From an uncultured Odoribacter sp. (GTDB taxonomy: Bacteria > Bacteroidota > Bacteroidia > Bacteroidales > Marinifilaceae), in NCBI GenBank assembly GCA_900544025.1, contig UQTM01000002.1:29334-93333 (forward strand): 64,000 bases of DNA, given 5' to 3'. Positions within the stretch are counted from its first letter, which is position 1; each line of letters starts with the position of its first letter. Below the pieces are notes generated by a model. That model was not told the DNA's origin. It was given only the letters and a program-made list of their open reading frames with translations, and did no database searches. The position numbers and the translations under genes are program-made. Of this stretch, positions 18,502-28,109 are shown piece by piece.

Positions 18502-20418
18502 TTACTTTCTTTCCGGTTCCGATTTACTTAACAAGGTCGGAGTTTTATAAAACACGGTCTTATCGTCAAGCAAAAGTCTGAGCCGTTCTATAACCAATTC
18601 CCGATCATCGGAAAAATCACGCACCAATTCACTGACACTCATATCTTTTTCGGACAATCTTTCAAGTATCCCTTTATCTATATCTCTTTTACTGACCCGA
18701 ATCCCTTGCTTTTTCCGTGCCAGGCAAAGGTCACAAACCCCACAAGGCTCGTTTTCTTTTTGCCCGAAATAACGCATCAGAAAAAGTTGCCGGCATCCTT
18801 CTTCTCTTTCCGTATAGGCGAGCATGTAATTTATTTTCCGCTCATACGACACTTTCCGGTCTTCGTAAGCCTCCCGGCCGATTAAAAGATAAGAAGCCGG
18901 TAAGCGGGGCTGATGATAGACGATATAGGGACGGTCGTTACCGGGGACATAACTGATAATCTTGCGCTTAGCCAGATCGATAAAAGTGTGGTATATATCC
19001 TGTCTTTCCACCCCCAGTTTATCTGCCAAAAAATCCTCACTGATAAAAGCGTATTGCACGAACACTCCCGAATAAGTCCGCATGATCAGTTCCAATAAGC
19101 GTTCCGCCAACTTATCATGCAAATCGATATGGTACAGTTGGTCACGCATCACCAGAAAACACACTCTGGAACGTGAGTGCACATCGGTAGTACATTCCAG
19201 GTAGCCGGAAACCTGCAAAATATTTATGGCTGCTAAAGATTTTACATAATCCAACTTAAAATTTTTCACAAAAACATCACTGTCGAACTCAAAAGCCCGT
19301 CCGCCTCCTTCCCCTTCCTCTAATTGGAAAAAATTTCCCAATGCCTGATAAACCTGCCGGATATAAGCCTTTTCGGGGAATCCTTTGGTGACACGCATTT
19401 TCATGGCTGTCAGCGTGGCCTCGTTACATAACAGTACGGCATAGGCTTTCTGTCCGTCCCTTCCTGCCCGTCCGGCCTCCTGAAAATAGGCTTCAGGACT
19501 ATCGGGTATGTCGAAATGCACCACCAGCCGCACATCCGGCTTATCTATTCCCATTCCAAAGGCATTCGTCGCGACAATAACCGGAGTCACGTCGTTTTTC
19601 CAATCCTCCTGTTTTTTCTCCCGCTGCCAGGCAGCCAGCCCTGCATGGTAGAAATCGGCTTTCACGCCATTGGCCGTTAAAAATTTTGCCAATTCTTCGG
19701 TTGTCGCCCTTTTTCGGACATAAACGATAGCACAGCCGGACAGTTTAGATAAAATATGCAGTAATTCGCCCATTTTATCGTTCACTTTACGCACAACATA
19801 CGAAATATTTTCCCGCCGGAAACTCTTAGAAAGTACATGGAATTGAGAAAACTTCAACAAGCGTTGAATATCCTCGACCACCTCTTGCGTAGCCGTAGCC
19901 GTCAATGCCAATACAGGAGCTTTCGGGAAAAAAGTCCTCACTTCCGCTATACGTAAATATGAAGGACGGAAATCGTATCCCCACTGAGAAATGCAATGCG
20001 CTTCGTCAACCGTAAGCATAGACACCTGCATCCGTTTCAATTTCAAACGGAAAAGTTCCGAAGCCAACCGTTCGGGGGATATATACAAAAATTTCACTTT
20101 CCCGGCAATCGATTTATTAATAGCCGATTCCACCTGACCGGGAGACATTCCCGTATAAATCGTTTCCGCAGGAATACCCAGTTTCCTCAAACCTTCGACC
20201 TGATCTTTCATTAAGGCGATCAATGGCGTAATGACCACACATATCCCTTCCAGCTTCAATCCGGCCACCTGATAAGTGATCGATTTGCCTCCGCCCGTCG
20301 GCATCAAAGCCAGGGTGTCCTTACCGGAAATAACCGAACAAATGATGTCTTCCTGCAAACTGCGAAATTCATCATATCCCCAGTATTGTTTTAATATGTC
20401 CCTGATTTCCTGCTTCAT
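18502..20418 (-). CDS. recQ: ATP-dependent DNA helicase RecQ
   Basis: 3'-5' SF2 DNA helicase of 638 residues acting in recombination and fork repair. Walker A is PTGGGKS, the DEAH-type box is VDEAHCISQWG, the aromatic-rich loop follows, and motif VI is QEAGRAGRDG. The RQC zinc site (CRQLFLMRYFG ... CGVCDLC) is present. The frame is open to 20496, but a -7 promoter element at 20443-20436 lies inside that extension and RecQ proteins usually begin at MKQEI, so ATG 20418 was chosen. The 119 bases between its 3' end and the sulfatase start hold nothing I recognise. Confidence 0.93.
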   Translation of the reverse strand: MKQEIRDILKQYWGYDEFRSLQEDIICSVISGKDTLALMPTGGGKSITYQVAGLKLEGICVVITPLIALMKDQVEGLRKLGIPAETIYTGMSPGQVESAINKSIAGKVKFLYISPERLASELFRLKLKRMQVSMLTVDEAHCISQWGYDFRPSYLRIAEVRTFFPKAPVLALTATATQEVVEDIQRLLKFSQFHVLSKSFRRENISYVVRKVNDKMGELLHILSKLSGCAIVYVRKRATTEELAKFLTANGVKADFYHAGLAAWQREKKQEDWKNDVTPVIVATNAFGMGIDKPDVRLVVHFDIPDSPEAYFQEAGRAGRDGQKAYAVLLCNEATLTAMKMRVTKGFPEKAYIRQVYQALGNFFQLEEGEGGGRAFEFDSDVFVKNFKLDYVKSLAAINILQVSGYLECTTDVHSRSRVCFLVMRDQLYHIDLHDKLAERLLELIMRTYSGVFVQYAFISEDFLADKLGVERQDIYHTFIDLAKRKIISYVPGNDRPYIVYHQPRLPASYLLIGREAYEDRKVSYERKINYMLAYTEREEGCRQLFLMRYFGQKENEPCGVCDLCLARKKQGIRVSKRDIDKGILERLSEKDMSVSELVRDFSDDRELVIERLRLLLDDKTVFYKTPTLLSKSEPERK

Positions 20419-20435
20419 ATTCCCGGTTATCTGTG

Positions 20436-20443
20436 CAAAGATA
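20436..20443 (-). promoter_or_regulatory. Promoter -7 element of recQ
   Basis: On the minus strand TATCTTTG (20443-20436) fits TAnnTTTG and lies 17 bases upstream of the chosen recQ start. No clear -33 TTG is seen. Confidence 0.45.
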
Positions 20444-20569
20444 GAAAGAAGTAAAATCCGATCCGTAAAAATTTGAAAATAATTCGGCAAAATCAAAAAA
20501 CACAGGGGAAATGTAAAATTTAATCCGCTTTTTTAGTATTTTCGCCAAATATTAAAAAGAGGACGGAAA

Positions 20570-21406
20570 ATGAAATTTTTAATAGCATTTTTGATCTTAT
20601 CACTCATATACTCCTGTAATAAAAAAACGATTGAAGAAAATCCTGTGGCTCAGGTGTTTGAAAGCTACCTTTACGAAAAAGAAATTATAGACTTTATTCC
20701 CAAAGGAACTTCGCGGGAAGACAGTGTGCTTATGTCTCAAAATTACATCCGGAATTGGGTGACTCAAAAATTATTACTTCATAAGGCCATAGAAAACCTG
20801 TCCGGGGAAGAAAAAGACATCCAGCGACAGGTGGAGGATTACCGCACTTCTTTATTGATACACCGTTATAAGCAAAAACTGATCGCCCAGCGTCTAATGG
20901 AAGAAATTGCCGAACAGGATATCGAAGATTATTATTCGGAACATGAAAACAATTTTGTTCTGACCACTCCTATCGTGAAAGCAACTTTTTTCATCATTCC
21001 AAAATCGGCTTCGAATTTAAAGGATGTCAGAAAATGGTATAAGTCGGACAAAGCCGCCGACCTGGAAAATTTAGAGGAATATTGCATCACCAATGCTAAG
21101 AAATATGACAGATTCAGTGATAAATGGATTGAAGTGAAATATCTTTTAAACCTGATACCGGGTGATTTCAATACATTGGAGAACGAAATCCTGCATTCGA
21201 AAACCATAGAAAAAGAAGATGATGAAAATTTCTATTTCTTGAAAATCAGAGAAATGCGATGGGAACAAACCGTAGCTCCCCTCGATTACGTGCGGGATGA
21301 AATTATCCTGATCCTAAAAAATAAAAAGAAACTCGACTTTGAAAATGAACTCGACAAACAGATAAATCAGGAAGGTGTACGCAAAAACTATGTAAAATTT
21401 TACTAA
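20570..21406 (+). CDS. Lipoprotein related to SurA/parvulin chaperones
   Basis: Protein of 278 residues with a lipoprotein signal (LILSLIYSC, Cys at residue 16). The helical N-terminal half and the arrangement QNYIRNWVTQKLLLHKA ... EDIEDYYSEHENNFV look like the chaperone core of SurA/PpiD-type proteins. A parvulin domain is reduced or hard to recognise in the C-terminal half. It is followed at 88 bases by surA, which supports a role in outer-membrane protein folding. The catalytic isomerase activity is uncertain. Confidence 0.7.
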   Translation: MKFLIAFLILSLIYSCNKKTIEENPVAQVFESYLYEKEIIDFIPKGTSREDSVLMSQNYIRNWVTQKLLLHKAIENLSGEEKDIQRQVEDYRTSLLIHRYKQKLIAQRLMEEIAEQDIEDYYSEHENNFVLTTPIVKATFFIIPKSASNLKDVRKWYKSDKAADLENLEEYCITNAKKYDRFSDKWIEVKYLLNLIPGDFNTLENEILHSKTIEKEDDENFYFLKIREMRWEQTVAPLDYVRDEIILILKNKKKLDFENELDKQINQEGVRKNYVKFY

Positions 21407-21494
21407 ACCTTATGCCGATCTTCGTTTTTTAGGTAAAAAGGTCGTAGTTTAGGCGGCGGAAAATACAAATTAGAAAATTTATAAAATAAACTAT

Positions 21495-22838
21495 ATGAGA
21501 AGGTACCTACTATTATTTACTTTACTGTTACAAATCGGTTATCTGTCTGCACAAAAAAATGCAGTAGATAAAATTATCGCAGTAGTGGGAGAAGAAATCA
21601 TCCTGAAATCGGATATAGAAAACGAATATTTGCAGGAACAAAGCCGGGGATTGATCTCCTCTTCCAGCGATTACAAAACAGAGATATTAGAGCAACGGCT
21701 GATGCAAAAGTTGCTTCTGGCACAAGCTAAAGTGGATAGTATCTCCGTTACCGAAAACGAAGTGGAATCGGAAGTTTCTTCCCGTATCGAATATATGATC
21801 GCCGACATCGGCTCGCAAGAGCGGCTGGAAGGCTTTTTCGGCAAATCGGTAGAAGAAATCAAGAACGATATGCGTACTCCTATGCGCGAACAGTTGATTG
21901 CCAACCGGATGCAACAGCATATCGTGGAAAAAGTCCGGGTCACTCCTTCCGAGGTAAAAGCCTATTTTAAAAAAGTTCCGAAAGACAGCCTTCCCGATAT
22001 GCCGGATAAATACGAAATCCAGCAAATTATTTTAAAACCCAATGTCAGCGAAGCAGAAAAGGAACGACTGAGAACCAGGCTGCGGGAGTTCAGGGATATG
22101 ATCCTGAAAGGAGAGAAAACATTTAATACGCTTGCCGTACTTTATTCGGAAGACCTCAGTTCTGCACCAAGGGGAGGTGAAATGGCCTATCAGACACGTA
22201 CCGAGTTAGTACCGGAATTTGCAGATGCTGCGTTCAATCTGAAACCGGGAAAAATATCGAAGATCGTGGAAACGGAATACGGCTTTCACATCATCCAGTT
22301 AATCGACAGGCAGGGAGAGAAAATCAAAGTACGACACATTTTGCTGCAACCTAAAATTTCCGACGCAGAAAAGCAGGAAGCGATCAATCGGTTGGATACC
22401 ATACGTCAGTACATTACCGAAGGTAAAATGACCTTTGAAGAAGCGGCTTTTTACTTCTCTACCGATAAACAAACCAAATTCAACGGAGGCCTTTATGCCA
22501 ATCCCCAAACTGCCGATTCCAAAATTTCGAGGGCAGAACTCCCGGGAGAAATGGGACGGGTAATCAACAGGATGAAAGTCGGCGATATTTCAGCCCCGTT
22601 TATAGACCGTAACCTTGCCGGGCAGGAAGAATTCAAGATTATCAAATTAAAAGCGTTTTATCCCCGCCACAAAGCAGACCTGGAGAACGACTGGGTAAAC
22701 TTCGAAAACATGCTGAAAAAAGAAAAACAGTATGAAAGGCTGGAAAAATGGGTAAAGGAAAAGCAGGCCAACACCTACATTCATATCGACGACAGTTATA
22801 AAAACTCCAAATTCCGGTATGACGGCTGGATTAAATAA
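21495..22838 (+). CDS. surA: Periplasmic chaperone / peptidyl-prolyl isomerase SurA
   Basis: Exported protein of 447 residues that escorts outer-membrane proteins through the periplasm. A signal peptide (RRYLLLFTLLLQIGYLSAQ) is followed by the chaperone N-domain (VDKIIAVVGEEIILKSDIE) and two parvulin domains. The first, about residues 173-270, has YSEDLSSAPRGGEM and EYGFHIIQL. The second, about 280-390, has IKVRHILLQP and FNGGLYAN. The next gene is a MoxR ATPase 40 bases away. Confidence 0.92.
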   Translation: MRRYLLLFTLLLQIGYLSAQKNAVDKIIAVVGEEIILKSDIENEYLQEQSRGLISSSSDYKTEILEQRLMQKLLLAQAKVDSISVTENEVESEVSSRIEYMIADIGSQERLEGFFGKSVEEIKNDMRTPMREQLIANRMQQHIVEKVRVTPSEVKAYFKKVPKDSLPDMPDKYEIQQIILKPNVSEAEKERLRTRLREFRDMILKGEKTFNTLAVLYSEDLSSAPRGGEMAYQTRTELVPEFADAAFNLKPGKISKIVETEYGFHIIQLIDRQGEKIKVRHILLQPKISDAEKQEAINRLDTIRQYITEGKMTFEEAAFYFSTDKQTKFNGGLYANPQTADSKISRAELPGEMGRVINRMKVGDISAPFIDRNLAGQEEFKIIKLKAFYPRHKADLENDWVNFENMLKKEKQYERLEKWVKEKQANTYIHIDDSYKNSKFRYDGWIK

Positions 22839-22878
22839 ATTTCCGGCATAACAGGTGTGTAACGACAAACAAACGACC

Positions 22879-23838
22879 ATGGAAGAACATGTAAAGCTGA
22901 TCGACGAGCTGAAAACAACATACGAAAAATTAAAACAGGAAATCTCCCGGAGAATTGTAGGACAGGAAGAAATTATCAACAAAATACTGATCTCGATATT
23001 CAGTAACGGGCATTGTTTACTGATCGGTGTTCCGGGTTTGGCTAAAACGTTAATGGTTACAGCCATTTCGGAAACTCTTGATTTGAAATACAGCCGTATT
23101 CAGTTTACCCCCGATCTGATGCCTTCGGACATTATCGGGACGGAAATTCTCGATAATAACAAGGAATTTCGTTTTATAAAGGGCCCTTTATTTGCCAACA
23201 TTATTTTGGCGGACGAAATCAACCGTACACCGCCTAAAACCCAGAGTGCACTGCTGGAAGCCATGCAAGAGCGCGAAATTACCGCCGCAGGCACTACCCG
23301 GAAACTGGAAGAGCCATTCTTCGTACTGGCTACGCAGAATCCGATCGAACAGGAAGGTACTTATCCCCTGCCCGAAGCCCAGTTAGACCGTTTTATGTTC
23401 AGCGTGATACTCGATTATCCTACGCTGGAAGAAGAAATTGCGATTGTAGAAACGACCACCGGAGCTGTTCCGCCCAAATTGAATAAGATTATCAGCGGAG
23501 CGGATATTTTAAAATACCAGTCTGTCATTCAGCTCATGCCGGTAGCGAAACATATTACGGAATATGCCGTAAAATTAGTGGTGAAAACCCGTCCGGGACG
23601 TCCGGGAGCACATCCTATGGCGGAAAAGTACCTGAATTGGGGAGCCGGGCCGCGAGCTTCGCAATTCCTGATCACAGGAGCCAAGACATACGCCGCTTTG
23701 CAGGGGAAATATGCCCCTGACCTGGAAGACGTGAAATATGTCGCCGAGGCGATCCTGCGACACAGAATCTTCAAGAATTATAAAGCGGAAGCCGAACATA
23801 TCCGGGTTGAAAGCCTTATTCAGGAATTTTTGAAATAA
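22879..23838 (+). CDS. MoxR-family AAA+ ATPase
   Basis: AAA+ ATPase of 319 residues, usually a chaperone-like activator of a membrane or periplasmic partner. Walker A is GVPGLAKT, Walker B is ILADEINRTPPKTQSALLEAM, and sensor 1 lies in LATQNPIEQEGTYPLPEAQ, the MoxR signature. The frame is open from a GTG at 22855, but the ATG at 22879 is the better start. Here it lies between surA and an OstA-like gene rather than beside the VWA/Bat genes often found with MoxR. Confidence 0.9.
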   Translation: MEEHVKLIDELKTTYEKLKQEISRRIVGQEEIINKILISIFSNGHCLLIGVPGLAKTLMVTAISETLDLKYSRIQFTPDLMPSDIIGTEILDNNKEFRFIKGPLFANIILADEINRTPPKTQSALLEAMQEREITAAGTTRKLEEPFFVLATQNPIEQEGTYPLPEAQLDRFMFSVILDYPTLEEEIAIVETTTGAVPPKLNKIISGADILKYQSVIQLMPVAKHITEYAVKLVVKTRPGRPGAHPMAEKYLNWGAGPRASQFLITGAKTYAALQGKYAPDLEDVKYVAEAILRHRIFKNYKAEAEHIRVESLIQEFLK

Positions 23839-23867
23839 TCCACCGAACACGAGAACAGGAAATTGCT

Positions 23868-25382
23868 ATGCGTAAATCAATGATATTTCTGCTACTTTGT
23901 CTGGCGACATTGTCTTTCTCTGCAACCGCCCAAAACAAAGCGATCATTAAGATCATCCATTCGGATAGCACCATGCCTAATCTTAAAACAAACGTATATA
24001 GGCTAATCGGTAACGTACACCTGCAACATGCCAATATGCAGTTGTTTTGCGACAGCCTCTATCAGTATGCCGACAGCAACTATATCGAGGCTTTCGGCAA
24101 TGTGCATGCCATACAGCACGATCCGAAAAGCGTGGAGAACGATACCGTGAACCTATGGGGAGATTTCATGACTTATAATGCCAATACCGAAAAAGCAAAG
24201 GTGCGCAATAATGTCATTATGAAAGACCCCCAAATCACATTGACTACCGATTTTTTGGATTACGATGCCGGGACACAGGTCGGTAATTACTTCAACGGAG
24301 GCACGATTAAAGATAGCATCAATACCCTGATCAGCGATGTAGGAATCTATTACGTACCGATCAACGAAACTTTCTTCAAAGACAGTGTAAGGGTATATAC
24401 TCCCGATTATACCATGTATTCCGACACGATGAAATACCAAACGGAAACAAAGGTAATTACCATTTTGGGACCGACTACGATCGTCGGAGATAACCGGACC
24501 CTGTATTCAGAAGACGGTTGGTATAATTCCCTTACCTCCCATTCTGAATTATATAAAAACAATCATATCACCTACAACGAATATCAGGGGCAAGCCGATA
24601 CGATCGTGATCGACAGTATCAGTCAGAATGCTATTCTGAAAGAAAATCTGCATCTGGTGGATACCGCTAACAACATTATTATAGAGGGAGAATACGGGGA
24701 AGTATGGAAAAATAACGATTACGCTTTTGTAACCGACCGTGCATTGATGATCCTGGTGGGAGCCGATTCTCTTTTCATTCATGGGGATACCCTTTCCGTC
24801 AGTAAAGATTCCATCGGAAACAATGTCATGAAAGCCTACTACTACACCAAGTTTTACAGCCTCGACATGCAGGGACGTTGTGATTCGATGGTGTTTCCGG
24901 TAGCCGATTCTACGGTTTATCTTTATATCGACCCCATTGTTTGGGCGACAGGCAATCAAATGACGGGGACAACCATCGATATGCTATTAAAAAACAATCA
25001 GGTCGATCGCTTCCATCTGAACAATAAGGCAATGATTATCAATCAGATCGATACGGTCATGTTTAATCAGATCAAAGGCAGGAAGATGACCGGCTATATG
25101 CGGGACAACGAGCTTTTCAAGGTAGATATCGAGGGGAACGGGGAAGTTCTTTATTACACGGACGATCAGGGTGAAATCATCGGACTGAACAAGACCATCT
25201 GTTCCAATATGAAAATTTTCCTGAAAGAAAGAAAAGTAAACGAAATTGTGTTCCTGAATAAACCGGAAGGAAACGTTACTCCTCTTTTTATGCTGAAACC
25301 GGAAGATAGAAGGCTGAAAGACTTCAACTGGCGGATTTATCTACGTCCCCGGAATAAAGAAGATATCTTTATGCATTATTAA
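23868..25382 (+). CDS. OstA/LptA-like exported protein
   Basis: Protein of 504 residues with a signal peptide (MRKSMIFLLLCLATLSFSATAQ). The rest is a repeating beta-strand pattern typical of the OstA (LptA/LptD N-terminal) beta-jellyroll: LIGNVHLQHANMQLFCDSL, IEAFGNVHAIQ, and repeats around WGDFMTYNANTEKAKVRNNV. Such proteins carry or help insert lipopolysaccharide. The C-terminal half repeats the fold but no outer-membrane barrel is evident. It starts 29 bases after the MoxR gene. Role in LPS transport is inferred from the family. Confidence 0.85.
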   Translation: MRKSMIFLLLCLATLSFSATAQNKAIIKIIHSDSTMPNLKTNVYRLIGNVHLQHANMQLFCDSLYQYADSNYIEAFGNVHAIQHDPKSVENDTVNLWGDFMTYNANTEKAKVRNNVIMKDPQITLTTDFLDYDAGTQVGNYFNGGTIKDSINTLISDVGIYYVPINETFFKDSVRVYTPDYTMYSDTMKYQTETKVITILGPTTIVGDNRTLYSEDGWYNSLTSHSELYKNNHITYNEYQGQADTIVIDSISQNAILKENLHLVDTANNIIIEGEYGEVWKNNDYAFVTDRALMILVGADSLFIHGDTLSVSKDSIGNNVMKAYYYTKFYSLDMQGRCDSMVFPVADSTVYLYIDPIVWATGNQMTGTTIDMLLKNNQVDRFHLNNKAMIINQIDTVMFNQIKGRKMTGYMRDNELFKVDIEGNGEVLYYTDDQGEIIGLNKTICSNMKIFLKERKVNEIVFLNKPEGNVTPLFMLKPEDRRLKDFNWRIYLRPRNKEDIFMHY

Positions 25383-25388
25383 AATGTT

Positions 25389-25772
25389 ATGGAATATGAT
25401 TTCCATATCGCTCCCTGTGGCATAAATTGTTCGCTTTGCACCGTTTTCCAGCGAAAACAAAACAAATGTAATGGTTGCCGTAGCGACTGGACCCGAAAGC
25501 CCAAACATTGTGCGGACTGCTTCATCAAAAACTGTAATCTTCGAACATCTCCTTATTGTTACTCTTGCCGGAAATTTCCCTGTATCCGTTTAAAGAATTT
25601 AGAGATACGTTATAGGAAAAATTATCAAATCAGCCCACTTCAAAATTTAGAAATAATCCGGAGACAAGGGATAGAATATTTTATAACGCAGGAAACAGCC
25701 AGATGGACCTGCTCCCGGTGTGGACAATTGAAAAGTGTTCATCAACTGCTTTGCCCCCACTGCAACCCATAA
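25389..25772 (+). CDS. Cysteine-rich DUF3795 protein
   Basis: Small protein of 127 residues with many cysteines: APCGINCSLC near the N-terminus, the pairs CNGC and CADC, and a final zinc-ribbon-like CSRCG ... CPHC. It fits the DUF3795 family, thought to bind zinc or an iron-sulfur cluster; its biochemical role is unknown. It follows the OstA-like gene by six bases and is the last gene before a bidirectional terminator. Confidence 0.8.
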   Translation: MEYDFHIAPCGINCSLCTVFQRKQNKCNGCRSDWTRKPKHCADCFIKNCNLRTSPYCYSCRKFPCIRLKNLEIRYRKNYQISPLQNLEIIRRQGIEYFITQETARWTCSRCGQLKSVHQLLCPHCNP

Positions 25773-25802
25773 AAAATGAGGATATCGGAGATATCCTCAT
25801 TT
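25771..25802. terminator. Bidirectional terminator between convergent genes
   Basis: A 13-base inverted repeat (AAATGAGGATATC and its complement, loop GGA) is flanked by A-run and T-run sequence. The T-run is best on the minus strand, so it can end both the OstA/DUF3795 transcript and the transcript of the exported protein at 25827-27002. Confidence 0.8.
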
Positions 25803-25826
25803 CAAATATTTTTCAGCTATTCATTT

Positions 25827-27002
25827 CTATTCTTCAAAATAAGCCGTGTAGCCGTTCCAAAAAGCAGCATCGGTTTTCAGATCCTCGTAATACATACGTC
25901 CGGAGATCGAGGTGGGAGAATCCATATTGACACGGGTAGTAATGTATTGCATCTCCCCTTTTACCGAATTCCCCTCCTGTTTATATTTATAGGCAATCGT
26001 AATACCGCTTAAAAAGTAAACAGATCTCATCTTCTTGTAGTTGGTGGAAATCACCATCTCCACATCGCTCTTCGGTGCTTCGTCGATCGCCACCAGATTT
26101 CGTCCCAATATATTGAAGTCCTTGGCTTTCATCTGAATTACGTTTTTAAGTACGGCTTTATCTTTTTTATTTATAAATATCTCCCCCTTACACTGCGACA
26201 CGGCAACATCCCCCGTCGTAGAGAGCGAAGGCTTGCTCAGCTCGTAAGAAATAACCTGTACAGAATCCCCTTCATACATCAGTATGCCTTTATTTTTCAA
26301 TTTAAATTCATCAAGATTGGCAATATCCAGCACATTTCGTGTATTTCTTACTATATCGGCTGTCAGGATATCGTCGAAATAAGTCATGCCGTCGAAAACC
26401 GATTTCATCGGCTCGCTACGGCGTACCTGGTTGAAATTGTAATTTACTTCTTTAAATGCCGTAGCAACGTCGCTCCGGTGGTATCCTTTGGAATCGTAGA
26501 TGTTTACGATGGATTCTTTCACCTTTTCCGCATCGTCATTAACCGTCACCCCGTATTTAAAATATCCGGTGTAATTATATGGCTTAGCTATATAAGCTTT
26601 ACCGATATTGGCAACCACATCCCGGAGCAACTTTTTATAAACCAAAGCTTCGGCATACACTTCCACTTCCCTCAAACCATAACTCACAGGCTTTAGTGCA
26701 ACTTTCAACTCTTTATCTCTCGCTTCATAAACTTTCATTTCATAGGGAGCATATCCCACTGCCGAAAATTTAATGATATGTGTGGCATACCGGTCGGGCA
26801 CCACCAATTCAAATTTACCGTCAATATCCGAAGCCACTCCTGCCATAGTGCCCAGCAATCCCATATTAACAAAAGCCAAAGGCTGATTCGTCGCCTGGTC
26901 GATCACAGTTCCCTTTATGGTTATCTTACCATCATTCTGTGCATACCCCAACATTACCCAGCTAAAAAACAGTATTAATAATGACAGAACTTTTTTATTC
27001 AT
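25827..27002 (-). CDS. Exported protein with carboxypeptidase-like regulatory domain
   Basis: Protein of 391 residues. A signal peptide (KKVLSLLILFFSWVMLGYAQ) is followed by a carboxypeptidase-D-like beta-sandwich: KGTVIDQATNQPLAFVNMGL, SDIDGKFELVVP, IIKFSAVGYAPYE. The remaining 280 residues form a beta-rich domain common behind such sandwiches in Bacteroidetes (compare DUF5686-type proteins) but without a TonB plug or a barrel that I can identify. Likely periplasmic or outer-membrane associated. Function unknown. Confidence 0.75.
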   Translation of the reverse strand: MNKKVLSLLILFFSWVMLGYAQNDGKITIKGTVIDQATNQPLAFVNMGLLGTMAGVASDIDGKFELVVPDRYATHIIKFSAVGYAPYEMKVYEARDKELKVALKPVSYGLREVEVYAEALVYKKLLRDVVANIGKAYIAKPYNYTGYFKYGVTVNDDAEKVKESIVNIYDSKGYHRSDVATAFKEVNYNFNQVRRSEPMKSVFDGMTYFDDILTADIVRNTRNVLDIANLDEFKLKNKGILMYEGDSVQVISYELSKPSLSTTGDVAVSQCKGEIFINKKDKAVLKNVIQMKAKDFNILGRNLVAIDEAPKSDVEMVISTNYKKMRSVYFLSGITIAYKYKQEGNSVKGEMQYITTRVNMDSPTSISGRMYYEDLKTDAAFWNGYTAYFEE

Positions 27003-27024
27003 AGCATCCTATTGTTTTATTTTA

Positions 27025-27032
27025 TATATTTG
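27025..27032 (+). promoter_or_regulatory. Promoter -7 element of the coiled-coil lipoprotein gene
   Basis: TATATTTG fits TAnnTTTG, 54 bases before the start codon, in the divergent gap between 27002 and 27087. No -33 TTG at the right distance. Confidence 0.45.
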
Positions 27033-27086
27033 CCCCAAAGTAAACAATTATAATGCTTAAAACCAAAAAACGATAAAGATAAAAAC

Positions 27087-27734
27087 ATGAGAAGGACAGC
27101 TTTATACATCACAGGTTTTATTGTCATTTCCACGTTAGTAACCTCTTGCGTATCAAAAAAGAAGTTTGAAGACCTGGCACGGGCAAAACGGGAAGTGGAT
27201 CGGGAAGTCATCGACTTGAAAAAAGACAAAAAGAATCTCGAAACAGAATTAAAGCAGGCAAAGGACGATTTTAATACGATCCGGTATAAACTGACGGAAA
27301 ATAACGCTGCCAAAGATAAAATGATCGATCAGTTACATGCACAAATGGGTAATCTCCAAAGTAAGCAAACCAAACTGAAATCGGATTTGGAAAATGTGAA
27401 CGACCAGATCAAGGCTACGAACATGACTTCGGAGGAACAGATCGCTTCACTCGAAAGCAGCCTGAATAAAATTACGGCAGAACGCGACAAACTGCGTAAA
27501 GAATATTCGGACCTTCAAACCAAAATGGAATGGGAAAACCGGAAATTAAAAGGTGAATTGGAAACAGCCACTTCCGGCTCGCAGGAAAGGGACAACGAAT
27601 TGTTGAAATTGAAAAACGAAAACGAAGAACTTAATAAAAAATTAACCTGGATCCGAAAAACGAAAACGGAAGCCGATGCCGAAATTAAGAAGCTGACCAA
27701 TCAGGTGAACTTATTGAAGAAGCAATTAAAATGA
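27087..27734 (+). CDS. Coiled-coil lipoprotein
   Basis: Protein of 215 residues with a lipoprotein signal (FIVISTLVTSC, Cys at residue 21); everything after it is a charged coiled coil. The sequence right after the Cys (VSKKKFEDL) resembles the start of Bacteroidetes OmpA-family lipoproteins, but the OmpA peptidoglycan-binding domain is absent. It overlaps the next gene by four bases (ATGA), so the two proteins are probably made together. A structural or tethering role is a guess. Confidence 0.75.
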   Translation: MRRTALYITGFIVISTLVTSCVSKKKFEDLARAKREVDREVIDLKKDKKNLETELKQAKDDFNTIRYKLTENNAAKDKMIDQLHAQMGNLQSKQTKLKSDLENVNDQIKATNMTSEEQIASLESSLNKITAERDKLRKEYSDLQTKMEWENRKLKGELETATSGSQERDNELLKLKNENEELNKKLTWIRKTKTEADAEIKKLTNQVNLLKKQLK

Positions 27735-28099
27735 TATACCTACTTCTTGGATTAACAGGGCTGCTAATTATAGTTGCCCTGTTTACTTTTTTCAATAAAC
27801 GCAAAGACAACCAGCCGGAAGAAATCACAGCTCCCCCCGCCGAATGTTGCGGAGCACATGCCGTTTGTGAAAAAGGGCTGAAAAAAGCGGATACTCATAT
27901 CGACTACTTCGACGATGAAGAGCTGGACGCTTTCCGGGGCATTCCGGCCGACGGTTACAATGATGTTCAGATCGATGCTTTCCGGGATGTTCTTTACACC
28001 CTGCGACGCGAAGAAGTGGAAGATTGGCTGATCAGTTTGGAAAAGAGAGAAATCGACCTTCCTGAAATACTCCGTCCGGAAGCTTTGGAAATGCTATAA
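27731..28099 (+). CDS. Small membrane-anchored acidic protein (conserved, unknown function)
   Basis: Protein of 122 residues with one N-terminal membrane helix (IYLLLGLTGLLIIVALFTFF), a short cysteine motif ECCGAHAVCEK, and an acidic helical C-terminal half (YFDDEELDAFRGI, RDVLYTLRREEVEDWL). I recall similar proteins across Bacteroidales, sometimes labelled phospholipase without good reason. Translation is coupled to the coiled-coil lipoprotein upstream, and its 3' end is ten bases from the convergent DUF2851 gene. Confidence 0.7.
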   Translation: MIYLLLGLTGLLIIVALFTFFNKRKDNQPEEITAPPAECCGAHAVCEKGLKKADTHIDYFDDEELDAFRGIPADGYNDVQIDAFRDVLYTLRREEVEDWLISLEKREIDLPEILRPEALEML

Positions 28100-28109
28100 A
28101 TCCAGGCGG

